A stretch of DNA of 60,053 nucleotides from an uncultured Lachnospiraceae bacterium (GTDB lineage: Bacteria; Bacillota; Clostridia; Lachnospirales; Lachnospiraceae), in assembly GCA_947574135.1 (NCBI GenBank), contig CANPIM010000012.1, positions 1-60,053 of the forward strand, read 5' to 3'. Numbering within the stretch: position 1 is the first letter of the stretch; each line of letters opens with the position of its first letter. The position numbers and the translations under genes were made by a program. The notes under the pieces were generated by a model that searched no databases, was not told the origin of the DNA, and saw only the letters and a list, made by a program, of their open reading frames with translations. Below are positions 50,073-56,619 of this stretch, one piece after another.

Positions 50073-51026
50073 ATGAGCTTGCGAAATAAGATACCGGTCT
50101 ATGTGATCAACGGCTTTTTGGAGAGCGGAAAGACCACCTTTGTCCGGGAAACCATTACAGACCCATATTTTTCCGACGGAGGCACCACGCTTTTGATTGC
50201 CTGTGAGGAGGGGGAGGAAGAGTACAATCCGCAGTATTTGAAGGCCTTCGGCAATGTGATGGTGCAGGTGGAGGAGAAGGAGGACTTTACGGAGGCATTC
50301 TTAAAGACCTGCCAGAAGCAGCATGGGCCCACCCAGGTGGTCATTGAGTACAATGGAATGTGGGGCATGGATCTTCTGCGGAATATGAACCTGCCCGGGG
50401 GCTGGTTTCTGGCCCAGATTATCACCATGGCCGATGCGGGAACCTTTGATCTCTACATGCAGAATATGAAATCCCTGTTTATGGATATGGCCAAGGAGGC
50501 GGATCTCATTATCTTTAACCGCTGTGTGGACGATACGCCTGCCGACACCTATAAGCGCAATATGCGGGCCATGAATCCCAACGCCCAGGTGGAATTTGAG
50601 CGGGAAAACGGGGAGCCCTTTGAATTTGAGGAGAGCCTTCCCTATGACCTGGAGGCAGAGATTATAGAGATTGAGGATATTGATTTTGGCATCTGGTATG
50701 TGGATGCCATGGATCATCCGGAGAATTACGACGGGAAAACCGTTCGGTTCAAGGGCATGGTCTATAAAAACCGCAGTCTGGGCAGCGAATACTTCCTGCC
50801 GGGCCGCAAGGTGATGACCTGTTGTGCGGACGATGTGGCCTTTTTGGGCTATCTGTGCCATACGAAGAATCTGGATAAGCTGAGAAGAGGCCAGTGGCTC
50901 ATGGTGACGGCCCAGGTGCGCTACGAAGAACGCAGGGAGTATTCCGGCCGGTCAGGTCCGGTGCTGTATACAAAGGCTTTAAAATCCGCGGAGGCGCCAC
51001 AGGTGGAGATGGTTTCCTTTTCCTAA
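50073..51026 (+). CDS. CobW-type GTPase fused to a YcgQ/TIGR03943-like domain
   Basis: This protein has 317 residues from ATG 50073 (AGAGGTG 6 bases upstream). The N-terminal half is a G3E GTPase (VYVINGFLESGKTTFV, LLIACEEGEEEY) but lacks the CxCC metal motif and has IEYNGMWG in place of the usual EPSG. The C-terminal 100 residues (GKTVRFKGMVYKN, PGRKVMTCCADDVAFLGYL, RGQWLMVTAQVRYEE) resemble the C-terminal domain of the TIGR03943/YcgQ proteins that accompany COG0701 permeases. This is a fusion of two zinc-associated families. It follows the His-rich CobW gene by 19 bases. Confidence 0.75.
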   Translation: MSLRNKIPVYVINGFLESGKTTFVRETITDPYFSDGGTTLLIACEEGEEEYNPQYLKAFGNVMVQVEEKEDFTEAFLKTCQKQHGPTQVVIEYNGMWGMDLLRNMNLPGGWFLAQIITMADAGTFDLYMQNMKSLFMDMAKEADLIIFNRCVDDTPADTYKRNMRAMNPNAQVEFERENGEPFEFEESLPYDLEAEIIEIEDIDFGIWYVDAMDHPENYDGKTVRFKGMVYKNRSLGSEYFLPGRKVMTCCADDVAFLGYLCHTKNLDKLRRGQWLMVTAQVRYEERREYSGRSGPVLYTKALKSAEAPQVEMVSFS

Positions 51027-51072
51027 AGAGAAGGAGCGGCTTTTAAGGCAGGAATTTGGGGAGGGAAAAGCT

Positions 51073-51900
51073 TTGAATGGTTATCAAATGATTGCCTTTG
51101 ACATGGATGGGACCCTTTTAAACTCCCAAAAGAAAATTACTCCTGCCACCCGGGAGATGATAGAGCGGGCTATTTTAGCCGGGAAGGAGGTAATCCTCTC
51201 CACAGGGCGCTGCATGGCGGAGCTTCAGGAGTACCTGCCCCAGCTTCCCGGGCTGCGCTATGTGGTCAGTGCCAGTGGGGCCCTGGTGTATGACAGGAAG
51301 AAGAGACGGACCCTGTACACCAAAAGACTGGAGGAGCCCTTTGTCCGAAAGCTTCTGGAGGCGGGGAGGCAGGAGGATGCCATGGTGCATTTTCTCACGG
51401 AGGAGTCCATAGTACAGCAGGATCAGGTGGATCACATGGATACCTATGGCATGGGCATATATCAGCAGTTATTTCAGAGGCTTAACAGAAAGGTGGAGAA
51501 TATTTACGCCTTCTATGAGGAGAATCCCAGGCCTTTGGAAAAGCTTAACCTGTATCACAGAACCCTTGAGAGCAGGGAACGGACCCGGGAGCGGCTAAAG
51601 GGCCTGGGCCTTTGTCTGGTTGATGCAGAGCTCACTGCTCTGGAATGCTCTGCGCCAGGGGTTACAAAGGGAACGGGACTTTTGAAGCTTTGCCAGTGCC
51701 TGGGCATGGATCCGGGAGAGGTTATCGCCGTGGGAGACGCGGACAATGACAGGGACATGCTGAAGGTTGCCGGGCTTTCCATTGCCATGGGAAATGCCAG
51801 ACCCGCCATTCAGAGCCTCTGTGACCGGGTGGTGGCAGATTGCGATCACGACGGCTGCGCAGAGGCCATAGAGAGATATTTGCTGGGATCCTTAAGCTGA
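51073..51900 (+). CDS. Cof-type HAD-IIB phosphatase
   Basis: This 275-residue protein starts at TTG 51073 behind GGGGAGGG. HAD motif I is FDMDGTLLNS (Asp10, Asp12), motif II is ILSTGRCMAELQ, motif III has KLNLY and KGTGLLKLCQCLG, and motif IV is VGDADNDRDML. The inserted cap is of the C2B type. These enzymes dephosphorylate sugar phosphates, flavins or other small metabolites. The last 55 bases overlap the end of the convergent CYTH gene. Confidence 0.9.
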   Translation: MNGYQMIAFDMDGTLLNSQKKITPATREMIERAILAGKEVILSTGRCMAELQEYLPQLPGLRYVVSASGALVYDRKKRRTLYTKRLEEPFVRKLLEAGRQEDAMVHFLTEESIVQQDQVDHMDTYGMGIYQQLFQRLNRKVENIYAFYEENPRPLEKLNLYHRTLESRERTRERLKGLGLCLVDAELTALECSAPGVTKGTGLLKLCQCLGMDPGEVIAVGDADNDRDMLKVAGLSIAMGNARPAIQSLCDRVVADCDHDGCAEAIERYLLGSLS

Positions 51901-52343
51901 CTTAGATGGCTGTTGTGGTACAGGGGGGAGTAGGTTACCTCCTCGCCAAACCAGGAGGGCGGTACAAAGGCCAGGGCCTGCTCCTCGGAGAGAAATTCCA
52001 CCTCGGCCAGACAAAGACCCTGAAAGGGCGGATCGAAAACATCCAGCTCAATGGTGAGATCGCCCAGATCCTTGGGCAGAGGCAGGAGATAGCGCTTCTT
52101 GCGAATTATTTGGCCGTCAGCTTTGGATTTTAAATGGGCGTAGCTCTCGGCTGTGAGAGGCAGGTTGTATTCTTCCCGGGAGAGAAGGCCCTTGGATTTA
52201 TAGGTGAGAAAATAGGAATCATCCTCCCGGCGGACCCGCACAACAGGATCGGTGCACAGATAGGCCTGCTCCAGCAGGTGAAAAGGATATTGGTCCAGAT
52301 TTTCCGGCAGAGTGGGGATTAAAAATTTGCGTTCGATTTCCAT
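51846..52343 (-). CDS. CYTH-domain protein (triphosphate tunnel family)
   Basis: This 165-residue protein begins with the diagnostic MEIERKFLIP and has alternating charged strands: VVRVRREDDSYFLTYKSKG, IIRKKRYLLPL, TIELDVFDP, LAEVEFLSEEQA. CYTH enzymes act on triphosphates (adenylate cyclase type IV, thiamine triphosphatase, inorganic triphosphatase), and short bacterial forms are mostly triphosphatases. Its 3' end overlaps the HAD gene by 55 bases on the opposite strand. An AAAGGAGGCAGCTC ribosome binding site precedes the ATG on the minus strand. Confidence 0.88.
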   Translation of the reverse strand: MEIERKFLIPTLPENLDQYPFHLLEQAYLCTDPVVRVRREDDSYFLTYKSKGLLSREEYNLPLTAESYAHLKSKADGQIIRKKRYLLPLPKDLGDLTIELDVFDPPFQGLCLAEVEFLSEEQALAFVPPSWFGEEVTYSPLYHNSHLSQLKDPSKYLSMASAQPS

Positions 52344-52426
52344 GTATGAGCTGCCTCCTTTTTGAATGGAATGGTGTCTTAGTATAGTATAAGGAAATAG
52401 GGGGCGGAATGCAAGAGGATGCGGGT

Positions 52427-52498
52427 GGAAGTTTCTCTCGTAAAGGGTGCACCGCAGGGACTTTGCCCTTTAGAGCCATCGCGCAGCGATTTTAAAAA
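52427..52498 (+). repeat. Structured repeat, copy A (right half only)
   Basis: Matches the right half and tail of copy B: GGAAGTTTCTCTCG, GTAAAGGGTGC, GGGACTTTGCCC and the tail ATCGCGCAGCGATTTT. It has no adjacent left half; the stem of copy B begins about 70 bases downstream. The 358-base gap 52344-52701 is mainly this and copy B. Confidence 0.8.
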
Positions 52499-52567
52499 AC
52501 AGCGGAGGTCCTGACAAGGCCCAGAAGGATTAGAAAAGAAACACAATTAAGGAACAGATAGGTTTTC

Positions 52568-52688
52568 GGCAAAGTCGCGAAGGCGCACGAGAGGAATTTT
52601 CATGGGCGTACTTTTCCATGGAAGTTTCTCTCGTAAAGGGTGCGCCGCAGGGACTTTGCCCTTTAGTGCTATCGCGCAGCGATTTTAG
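52568..52688 (+). repeat. Structured repeat, copy B (full hairpin plus tail)
   Basis: Left strand GGCAAAGTC, GCGAA, GGCGCAC, GAGAG pairs with right strand CTCTC, 7-base bulge, GTGCGCC, GCAGG, GACTTTGCC (52628-52660). This gives 9-, 7- and 5-base-pair helices separated by a 5x5 internal loop and a bulge, and CATGG/CCATG closes the tip. The tail has a second small hairpin ATCGC-GCA-GCGAT and a T run, and ends 13 bases before the DJ-1 start codon. Confidence 0.85.
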
Positions 52689-52701
52689 ATAGGAGGAAAA
52701 G

Positions 52702-53259
52702 ATGAAGCAGGCATGTGTATTTTTAGCGGACGGATTTGAGGAGATTGAGGGCCTGACCGTGGTGGATGTGCTTCGCCGGGGCGGCGTGGAGGTGGTTACG
52801 GTTTCTATTAAAGAGGAAAAAGCAGTCACCGGCCGCAGCGGGATTACTGTGATGGCGGATCAGACCTTTGGGGAGACAGATTTTTCCGGGACGGATCTCC
52901 TGGTGTTGCCGGGGGGAATGCCGGGGACTACGAATCTGCGGGATTATGCACCTTTGACGGAGCTTTTGCGAAAGTTTTATCAAGAGAAAAAGTGGCTGGG
53001 CGCCATCTGTGCGGCCCCCATGGTATTTGGAGGGCTGGGCTTTCTGGAGGGACGGAAAGCCACCATCTATCCGGGCATGGAGGGGGAGCTTAGGGGAGCG
53101 AAGCCGGTGACAGATCGGGTGGCTGTGGACGGGCATGTGGTTACCAGCAGAGGAATGGGTACGGCCATTGCGTTTTCTCTGATGCTTCTTGAAAAGCTTG
53201 CGGGAGCGGAAAAGGCGGAGGAGATCCGCAAATCCATTGTATACGGACACGGAGTTTAA
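52702..53259 (+). CDS. DJ-1/PfpI-family protein
   Basis: This 185-residue protein has the DJ-1 fold: VFLADGFEEIEGLTVVDVLRR with the conserved glutamate near residue 14, LLVLPGGMPG and the nucleophile Cys103 in LGAICAAPMV. Family members act as glyoxalase III or protein and nucleotide deglycases, and some as redox sensors. The ATG follows ATAGGAGGAAAAG, which itself sits right after the structured repeat copy B, so the repeat lies in its leader. Confidence 0.92.
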   Translation: MKQACVFLADGFEEIEGLTVVDVLRRGGVEVVTVSIKEEKAVTGRSGITVMADQTFGETDFSGTDLLVLPGGMPGTTNLRDYAPLTELLRKFYQEKKWLGAICAAPMVFGGLGFLEGRKATIYPGMEGELRGAKPVTDRVAVDGHVVTSRGMGTAIAFSLMLLEKLAGAEKAEEIRKSIVYGHGV

Positions 53260-53304
53260 ACCAAAGGCTTTGCCATGCAAAAATTACCAACATAAGAAGA
53301 GGAG

Positions 53305-53339
53305 GTTTCTCACACAATATGCTCATGGAGGTGAGAAAC
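53305..53339 (+). promoter_or_regulatory. Hairpin that covers the ribosome binding site of the spore protein gene
   Basis: GTTTCTCAC (53305-53313) pairs perfectly with GTGAGAAAC (53331-53339). The right arm runs from inside GGAGGTGAG up to the ATG at 53340. Folded, it would hide the ribosome binding site. A second AGGAGG lies on the left side at 53300-53305. Confidence 0.55.
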
Positions 53340-53549
53340 ATGACAGGACAGTCTAACACAAACCAGATGGCAGTCCCCGAAGCAAAGGCAGCAATGAACC
53401 GCTTCAAAGAGGAAGTGGCCAGCGAGCTGGGTGTACCTTTGAAGGAAGGCTATAATGGAGACCTGACTTCTGCACAGGCCGGTTCTATCGGCGGTGAGAT
53501 GGTCAGAAAGATGATCATGAAGCAGGAACAGCAGATGAGCGGTAAATAA
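53340..53549 (+). CDS. Small acid-soluble spore protein, alpha/beta type
   Basis: This protein has 69 residues from ATG 53340, right after GGAGGTGAGAAAC; an upstream in-frame ATG at 53319 is less likely. The family motifs are present: AKAAMNRFKEEVASELGV near residue 18 contains the FKxEVAxELG germination-protease site, and GYNGDLTSAQAGSIGGEMVRKM is the second conserved block. It coats and protects spore DNA and is degraded on germination. No clear sigma-G promoter could be fixed by eye. Confidence 0.95.
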   Translation: MTGQSNTNQMAVPEAKAAMNRFKEEVASELGVPLKEGYNGDLTSAQAGSIGGEMVRKMIMKQEQQMSGK

Positions 53550-53603
53550 ACAGGAGCCGCAGCTGCTTATGCGTCAGGGAAAGAATTCCTGATGTGAGAA
53601 ATG

Positions 53604-53671
53604 CACAGGGAAAAGCTCCGTTCTTTCGGCTATGAAAATTTTGTGGCCGGGAGAACGGGGCTTTTCCTGTG
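53604..53671 (+). terminator. Long hairpin after the spore protein gene
   Basis: The arms 53604-53624 and 53652-53671 pair over about 20 bases (CACAGGGAAAAGC with GCTTTTCCTGTG), with an inner CGGC/GCCG stem. No T tract follows, so termination is not certain. Confidence 0.55.
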
Positions 53672-53725
53672 TTAGGGGAGAGACGAGCCCGAAATGGGGA
53701 GCTTTAGGAAGATGGGAAGGGGACG

Positions 53726-53907
53726 CCGGAACGGGAGGAAACAGATCCAACACAAACGGGATAACACTCCAGCGAACTAACTGCTAACTAGGACTAGAAA
53801 ACGCTCAGGAATGCCTTCGCGTTTTAGTCTCCGTAAGCAGTGGATTTCGCTTTCGTTAAAAGCATTCCTGAATGGTTTGCTTTTGGATCAGTTTCCTCTC
53901 GTTCCGG
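53726..53907. repeat. Long inverted-repeat element without a gene
   Basis: The 25-base ends 53726-53750 and 53883-53907 are inverted copies, with 23 of 25 positions matching by my count; similarity continues for about 7 more bases inward. A second nested pair, TCAGGAATGC (53805-53814) and GCATTCCTGA (53862-53871), lies inside, and AAAACGC/GCGTTTT (53798-53825) inside again. The 640-base gap 53550-54189 holds this, a hairpin, direct repeats and a promoter. I found no convincing gene in it. Confidence 0.75.
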
Positions 53908-54037
53908 CTGTGCGCTGGCTAACTGGGAAAAAGTGACTTGTATGTTGGTAATTCGTTTTTTCAAATATTTACCCTCAGTGTACATAGTTTGTGGCAAAGC
54001 TCCGTCAGTTGTTTGTTGGGTGATTATTTGCAAAGTT

Positions 54038-54081
54038 GTCATATGATTTTTGCAAAAATGGTGGTCATATGATTTTCGCAA
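54038..54081 (+). repeat. 18-base direct repeat upstream of the methyltransferase promoter
   Basis: GTCATATGATTTTTGCAA (54038-54055) recurs as GTCATATGATTTTCGCAA (54064-54081) with one change. The 26-base period is just over two helical turns; it may be an activator site or a remnant of a duplication. Confidence 0.5.
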
Positions 54082-54089
54082 TCCTGTTC

Positions 54090-54153
54090 TTGACAACTTT
54101 CTGGGATTCTTTTATAATATAACAGTATGATAATATCTGGTTGATAATATCAT
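54090..54153 (+). promoter_or_regulatory. Consensus promoter and dyad operator of the methyltransferase gene
   Basis: Perfect TTGACA (54090-54095) and TATAAT (54113-54118) are 17 bases apart. ATGATAATATC (54127-54137) and GATAATATCAT (54143-54153) form an inverted repeat (10 of 11) immediately downstream, a typical repressor position. No regulator gene is adjacent. Confidence 0.65.
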
Positions 54154-54189
54154 AAAGAAAAAAAGAGAGCAACAGAGGAGGAAGAGGGT

Positions 54190-54912
54190 TTGCATATTGG
54201 TGATTATAAGGCGTATATTTCGGAAGAAACTATGATGGGGCCAAGCAGCGCAAGGATATTAGCAGAGCTATTGGATAAATATCCTTTACATCTTGCTCCT
54301 GATGACTGGATCCTTGACTTAGGGTGTGGAACGGGACTGACAAGTCTTATTATTGCCAAGGAGACCGGGGCGAAGATTTTTGCAAACGATTTATGGGTGA
54401 GTGCAGAAGAAAACAGGAAACGCTTTGCTGAATGGGGTGTTGCAGAGCAAATAACGCCTATCTGTGAAGATGCCAGCAATCTTCATCTTCATTTTGAAAA
54501 AAAGCAATTCCGAGTTCTGCTTAGTATTGATGCTTATCATTATTTTGCAGGAAGCAAGGGATTTTTTCAGGAAAAGATCTTGCCGTTTATGAAGGATGAC
54601 GGAGTGGCCCTGATAGGAATACCCGGTGTGAAGGAGCAATATGCAGATCGTGCCCAGGAGCTTCTTTCCGACTGGCTTGGAGAGGATACCTATATGTTCA
54701 AAAGTCCAAAACATTGGAAGGAACTCATGGGCAGCAGCGACAGAATCGATTCGGTGGAAACATGGGAAATGGATTGCTTTGGCAAGGCCTGGGATGATTG
54801 GCTTGCAACAAACAATCAATTCGCACGCGGCGACAGGAAATACTTTGAAGCCATTATAAAACCATATACCTGCTTTGTGGGTATTTATATCAAGCTGAGA
54901 AAAGCCTTGTGA
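54190..54912 (+). CDS. SAM-dependent methyltransferase (class I)
   Basis: This 240-residue protein starts at TTG 54190 behind GAGGAGGAAGAG. The SAM motif I is WILDLGCGTGLTSLI near residue 35, motif II is FANDLWVSAEENRKRF and motif post-I lies near DASNLHLHF. It resembles small-molecule methyltransferases related to cyclopropane fatty-acid synthases and UbiE-like enzymes; the substrate is not evident. Codon choice and base composition are AT-richer than in its neighbours. With the consensus promoter and flanking repeats, this suggests recent acquisition. Confidence 0.85.
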   Translation: MHIGDYKAYISEETMMGPSSARILAELLDKYPLHLAPDDWILDLGCGTGLTSLIIAKETGAKIFANDLWVSAEENRKRFAEWGVAEQITPICEDASNLHLHFEKKQFRVLLSIDAYHYFAGSKGFFQEKILPFMKDDGVALIGIPGVKEQYADRAQELLSDWLGEDTYMFKSPKHWKELMGSSDRIDSVETWEMDCFGKAWDDWLATNNQFARGDRKYFEAIIKPYTCFVGIYIKLRKAL

Positions 54913-54964
54913 CGCCCTTTCGTGCGCCGAAGGGACCTTACCCATTAGAGCCATTGTGCAGCGA
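54913..54964 (+). repeat. Structured repeat, copy D (degenerate right half)
   Basis: CGTGCGCC, GAAGG, GACCTTACC, then ATTAGAGCCAT and TGTGCAGCGA follow the order of the right half and tail of copies B and C with several changes. It begins at the stop codon of the methyltransferase gene and ends just before the left half of copy C. Confidence 0.7.
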
Positions 54965-54967
54965 GCA

Positions 54968-55092
54968 GGTAAAGTCGCGAAGGCGCACGAGAGGAAGTTC
55001 CATGCGAGCGGTATAGCATGGAACTTTCTCTCAGAAGAAGTGCGCCAAAGGGACTTTACCCTTTAGAGCTATCGCGCAGCGATTTTAAAAAG
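54968..55092 (+). repeat. Structured repeat, copy C (full hairpin plus tail)
   Basis: GGTAAAGTC, GCGAA, GGCGCAC, GAGAGGAAGTTCCATGC (54968-55005) pairs with GCATGGAACTTTCTCTC, 7-base bulge, GTGCGCC, AAAGG, GACTTTACC (55016-55060). Compared with copy B, the C-G pair of the outer helix is replaced by T-A, a compensatory change. The tail ATCGCGCAGCGATTTT ends at the AAGGAG of the NADAR gene. Confidence 0.88.
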
Positions 55093-55101
55093 GAGAAAAA
55101 A

Positions 55102-55668
55102 ATGATTTATAATTGGGATGATTTGAAAAGAGCTTACAATGCAGGAGAGAAGATGAAGTTTGTGTTTTTCTGGAAGCCCACTCCGGCCGCAGACGGCCAT
55201 ATCTGTGAGTCCTGTCTGGGGCAGTGGTGGGAGAGCCGGTTTCAGATGGATGGGGTGGAATATACCTGTGCGGAGCAATTTATGATGGCGGAAAAGGCCA
55301 GAATGTTTGGGGATAAGGGGATGCTTGCAAAGATTATGGAGACGCCCCACCCCAAGGAGATGAAAGCTTATGGCCGGGCTGTGTCAGGCTTTGACAAGAC
55401 GGCCTGGGACAATGCCTGCTACCAGATCGTGAAAAGGGGGAATCTGGCCAAATTCAGCCAGAATCCGGAGCTTTTGGAATATCTTTTCACAACCAAAAAC
55501 CGTATTCTGGTGGAGGCAAGCCCTATGGATCGGATCTGGGGGATTGGCATGGGAAAAAATAACCCGGATGCCCAATGTCCTCTGAAATGGAGAGGGAAAA
55601 ATCTGTTGGGCTTTGCGCTGACAGAGGCGCGGGATGAGCTGTTGGCTGAACGGGGAGAGGGAAAATGA
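55102..55668 (+). CDS. NADAR (YbiA/DUF1768) family N-glycosidase-like protein
   Basis: This protein has 188 residues from ATG 55102, behind AAAAAGGAGAAAAAA; the longer frame upstream is inside the repeat. Family hallmarks are FVFFWKPTP, LGQWWESRFQMDG, YTCAEQFMMAEKARMFGD, ILVEASPMDRIWGIG and WRGKNLLGFAL, which cover the expected tryptophan, glutamate and aspartate active-site positions. NADAR proteins cleave N-glycosidic bonds of ADP-ribose or riboflavin intermediates. Some remove ADP-ribose from guanine in DNA. The NUDIX and PARG-like genes directly downstream point to an ADP-ribose role here. Confidence 0.9.
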   Translation: MIYNWDDLKRAYNAGEKMKFVFFWKPTPAADGHICESCLGQWWESRFQMDGVEYTCAEQFMMAEKARMFGDKGMLAKIMETPHPKEMKAYGRAVSGFDKTAWDNACYQIVKRGNLAKFSQNPELLEYLFTTKNRILVEASPMDRIWGIGMGKNNPDAQCPLKWRGKNLLGFALTEARDELLAERGEGK

Positions 55669-56534
55669 GGTACAAGGGAAAGGACATCTTGCAGAGGGAT
55701 TCCCAGGGCCTGACGGAGGAGGAATTTCTGGCTGCCTATGAGCCGGGAGATTATCCCAGACCTTCTGTGGCCACGGATATGGTTATTTTTACTGTGACTG
55801 ACGGGGAGGAGGAAAATTACCGGAAGCTGGCCAGGAAGGAGCTTCGCGTTCTGCTTATCAAACGGGGCGGCCATCCTTACCTTGGTTTTTGGGCCTTGCC
55901 CGGTGGATTTGTCCGCCCCACAGAGACAACCGAGGAAGCGGCAGCCCGGGAGCTTCGGGAAGAGACAGGAGTGGATGAGGTTTACTTAGAGCAGCTCTAC
56001 ACCTTCAGCGAACCGGGACGGGATCCCAGAACATGGGTGATGAGCTGTTCCTACATGGCCCTTGTAGACAGCAAACGGGTTCATGTACAGGCCGGGGATG
56101 ATGCGGCCCAGGCTGCCTGGTTTCAGGCAGCCTTTCGCAAGGTGGAGCAGGAGGAACAAAGAGAGGTGTGGGAGCTGACTCTTTCTCACGAGGAGACTGT
56201 TCTGCGAGCTGTTTTGGAGAAGGAGACGGGCCAGGCCTTTACGGAAAGCAAAATCCTGGATCCCGGCGGCCTGGCCTTTGATCATGCCCGCATTCTGGCC
56301 TGCGGATATGAGCGGCTTAGGGGAAAGCTAAGCTACACGGATCTGGCGCTTCATCTCATGCCGGAGTATTTTACCCTTACCCAGCTGCAGCAGGTGTATG
56401 AGGTGGTTTTGGACAGAGAGTTTCCGGCAGCGGCATTTCGCAGGAAGGCGGCGCCTATGGTGACGGAGACGGAAAGCTATACGGAAAATGAGGGACACCG
56501 CCCCTCCAGACTATATCGAAAGAACCAATCATAG
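55665..56534 (+). CDS. NUDIX hydrolase with C-terminal winged helix (NrtR-like)
   Basis: This 289-residue protein overlaps the NADAR stop codon by 4 bases (ATGA). The NUDIX box GFVRPTETTEEAAARELREETGV (in pieces: GFVRPTE, AARELREETGV) lies near residue 87 and carries the catalytic glutamates. The C-terminal part (residues 195-265; LSYTDLALHLMPEYFTLTQL, VYEVVLDREFPAAAFRRKA) is the winged helix of NrtR-type regulators. It may hydrolyse ADP-ribose or act as an NAD-metabolism regulator. Because the NUDIX box is intact, hydrolysis is likely. Confidence 0.88.
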   Translation: MRYKGKDILQRDSQGLTEEEFLAAYEPGDYPRPSVATDMVIFTVTDGEEENYRKLARKELRVLLIKRGGHPYLGFWALPGGFVRPTETTEEAAARELREETGVDEVYLEQLYTFSEPGRDPRTWVMSCSYMALVDSKRVHVQAGDDAAQAAWFQAAFRKVEQEEQREVWELTLSHEETVLRAVLEKETGQAFTESKILDPGGLAFDHARILACGYERLRGKLSYTDLALHLMPEYFTLTQLQQVYEVVLDREFPAAAFRRKAAPMVTETESYTENEGHRPSRLYRKNQS

Positions 56535-56619
56535 ATACAGCAGAATCAGAAACGGCAGAAGTGGATTCTGTAAAACAAAGGCCCCTCTTATTAAGAGGGA
56601 GTATATAAGGAGTAACAAA

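Noticed and set aside
49298-50074. Met/Val-rich minus-strand frame of 258 codons
   Set aside because: It is the antisense reading of the His-rich repeats of the CobW gene (CAT and CAC codons read backwards as ATG and GTG), not a protein.
53824-54096. 90-codon minus-strand frame in the gap before the methyltransferase
   Set aside because: It crosses the inverted-repeat element and direct repeats, has no ribosome binding site and no recognisable domain; more likely a by-product of the repeat.
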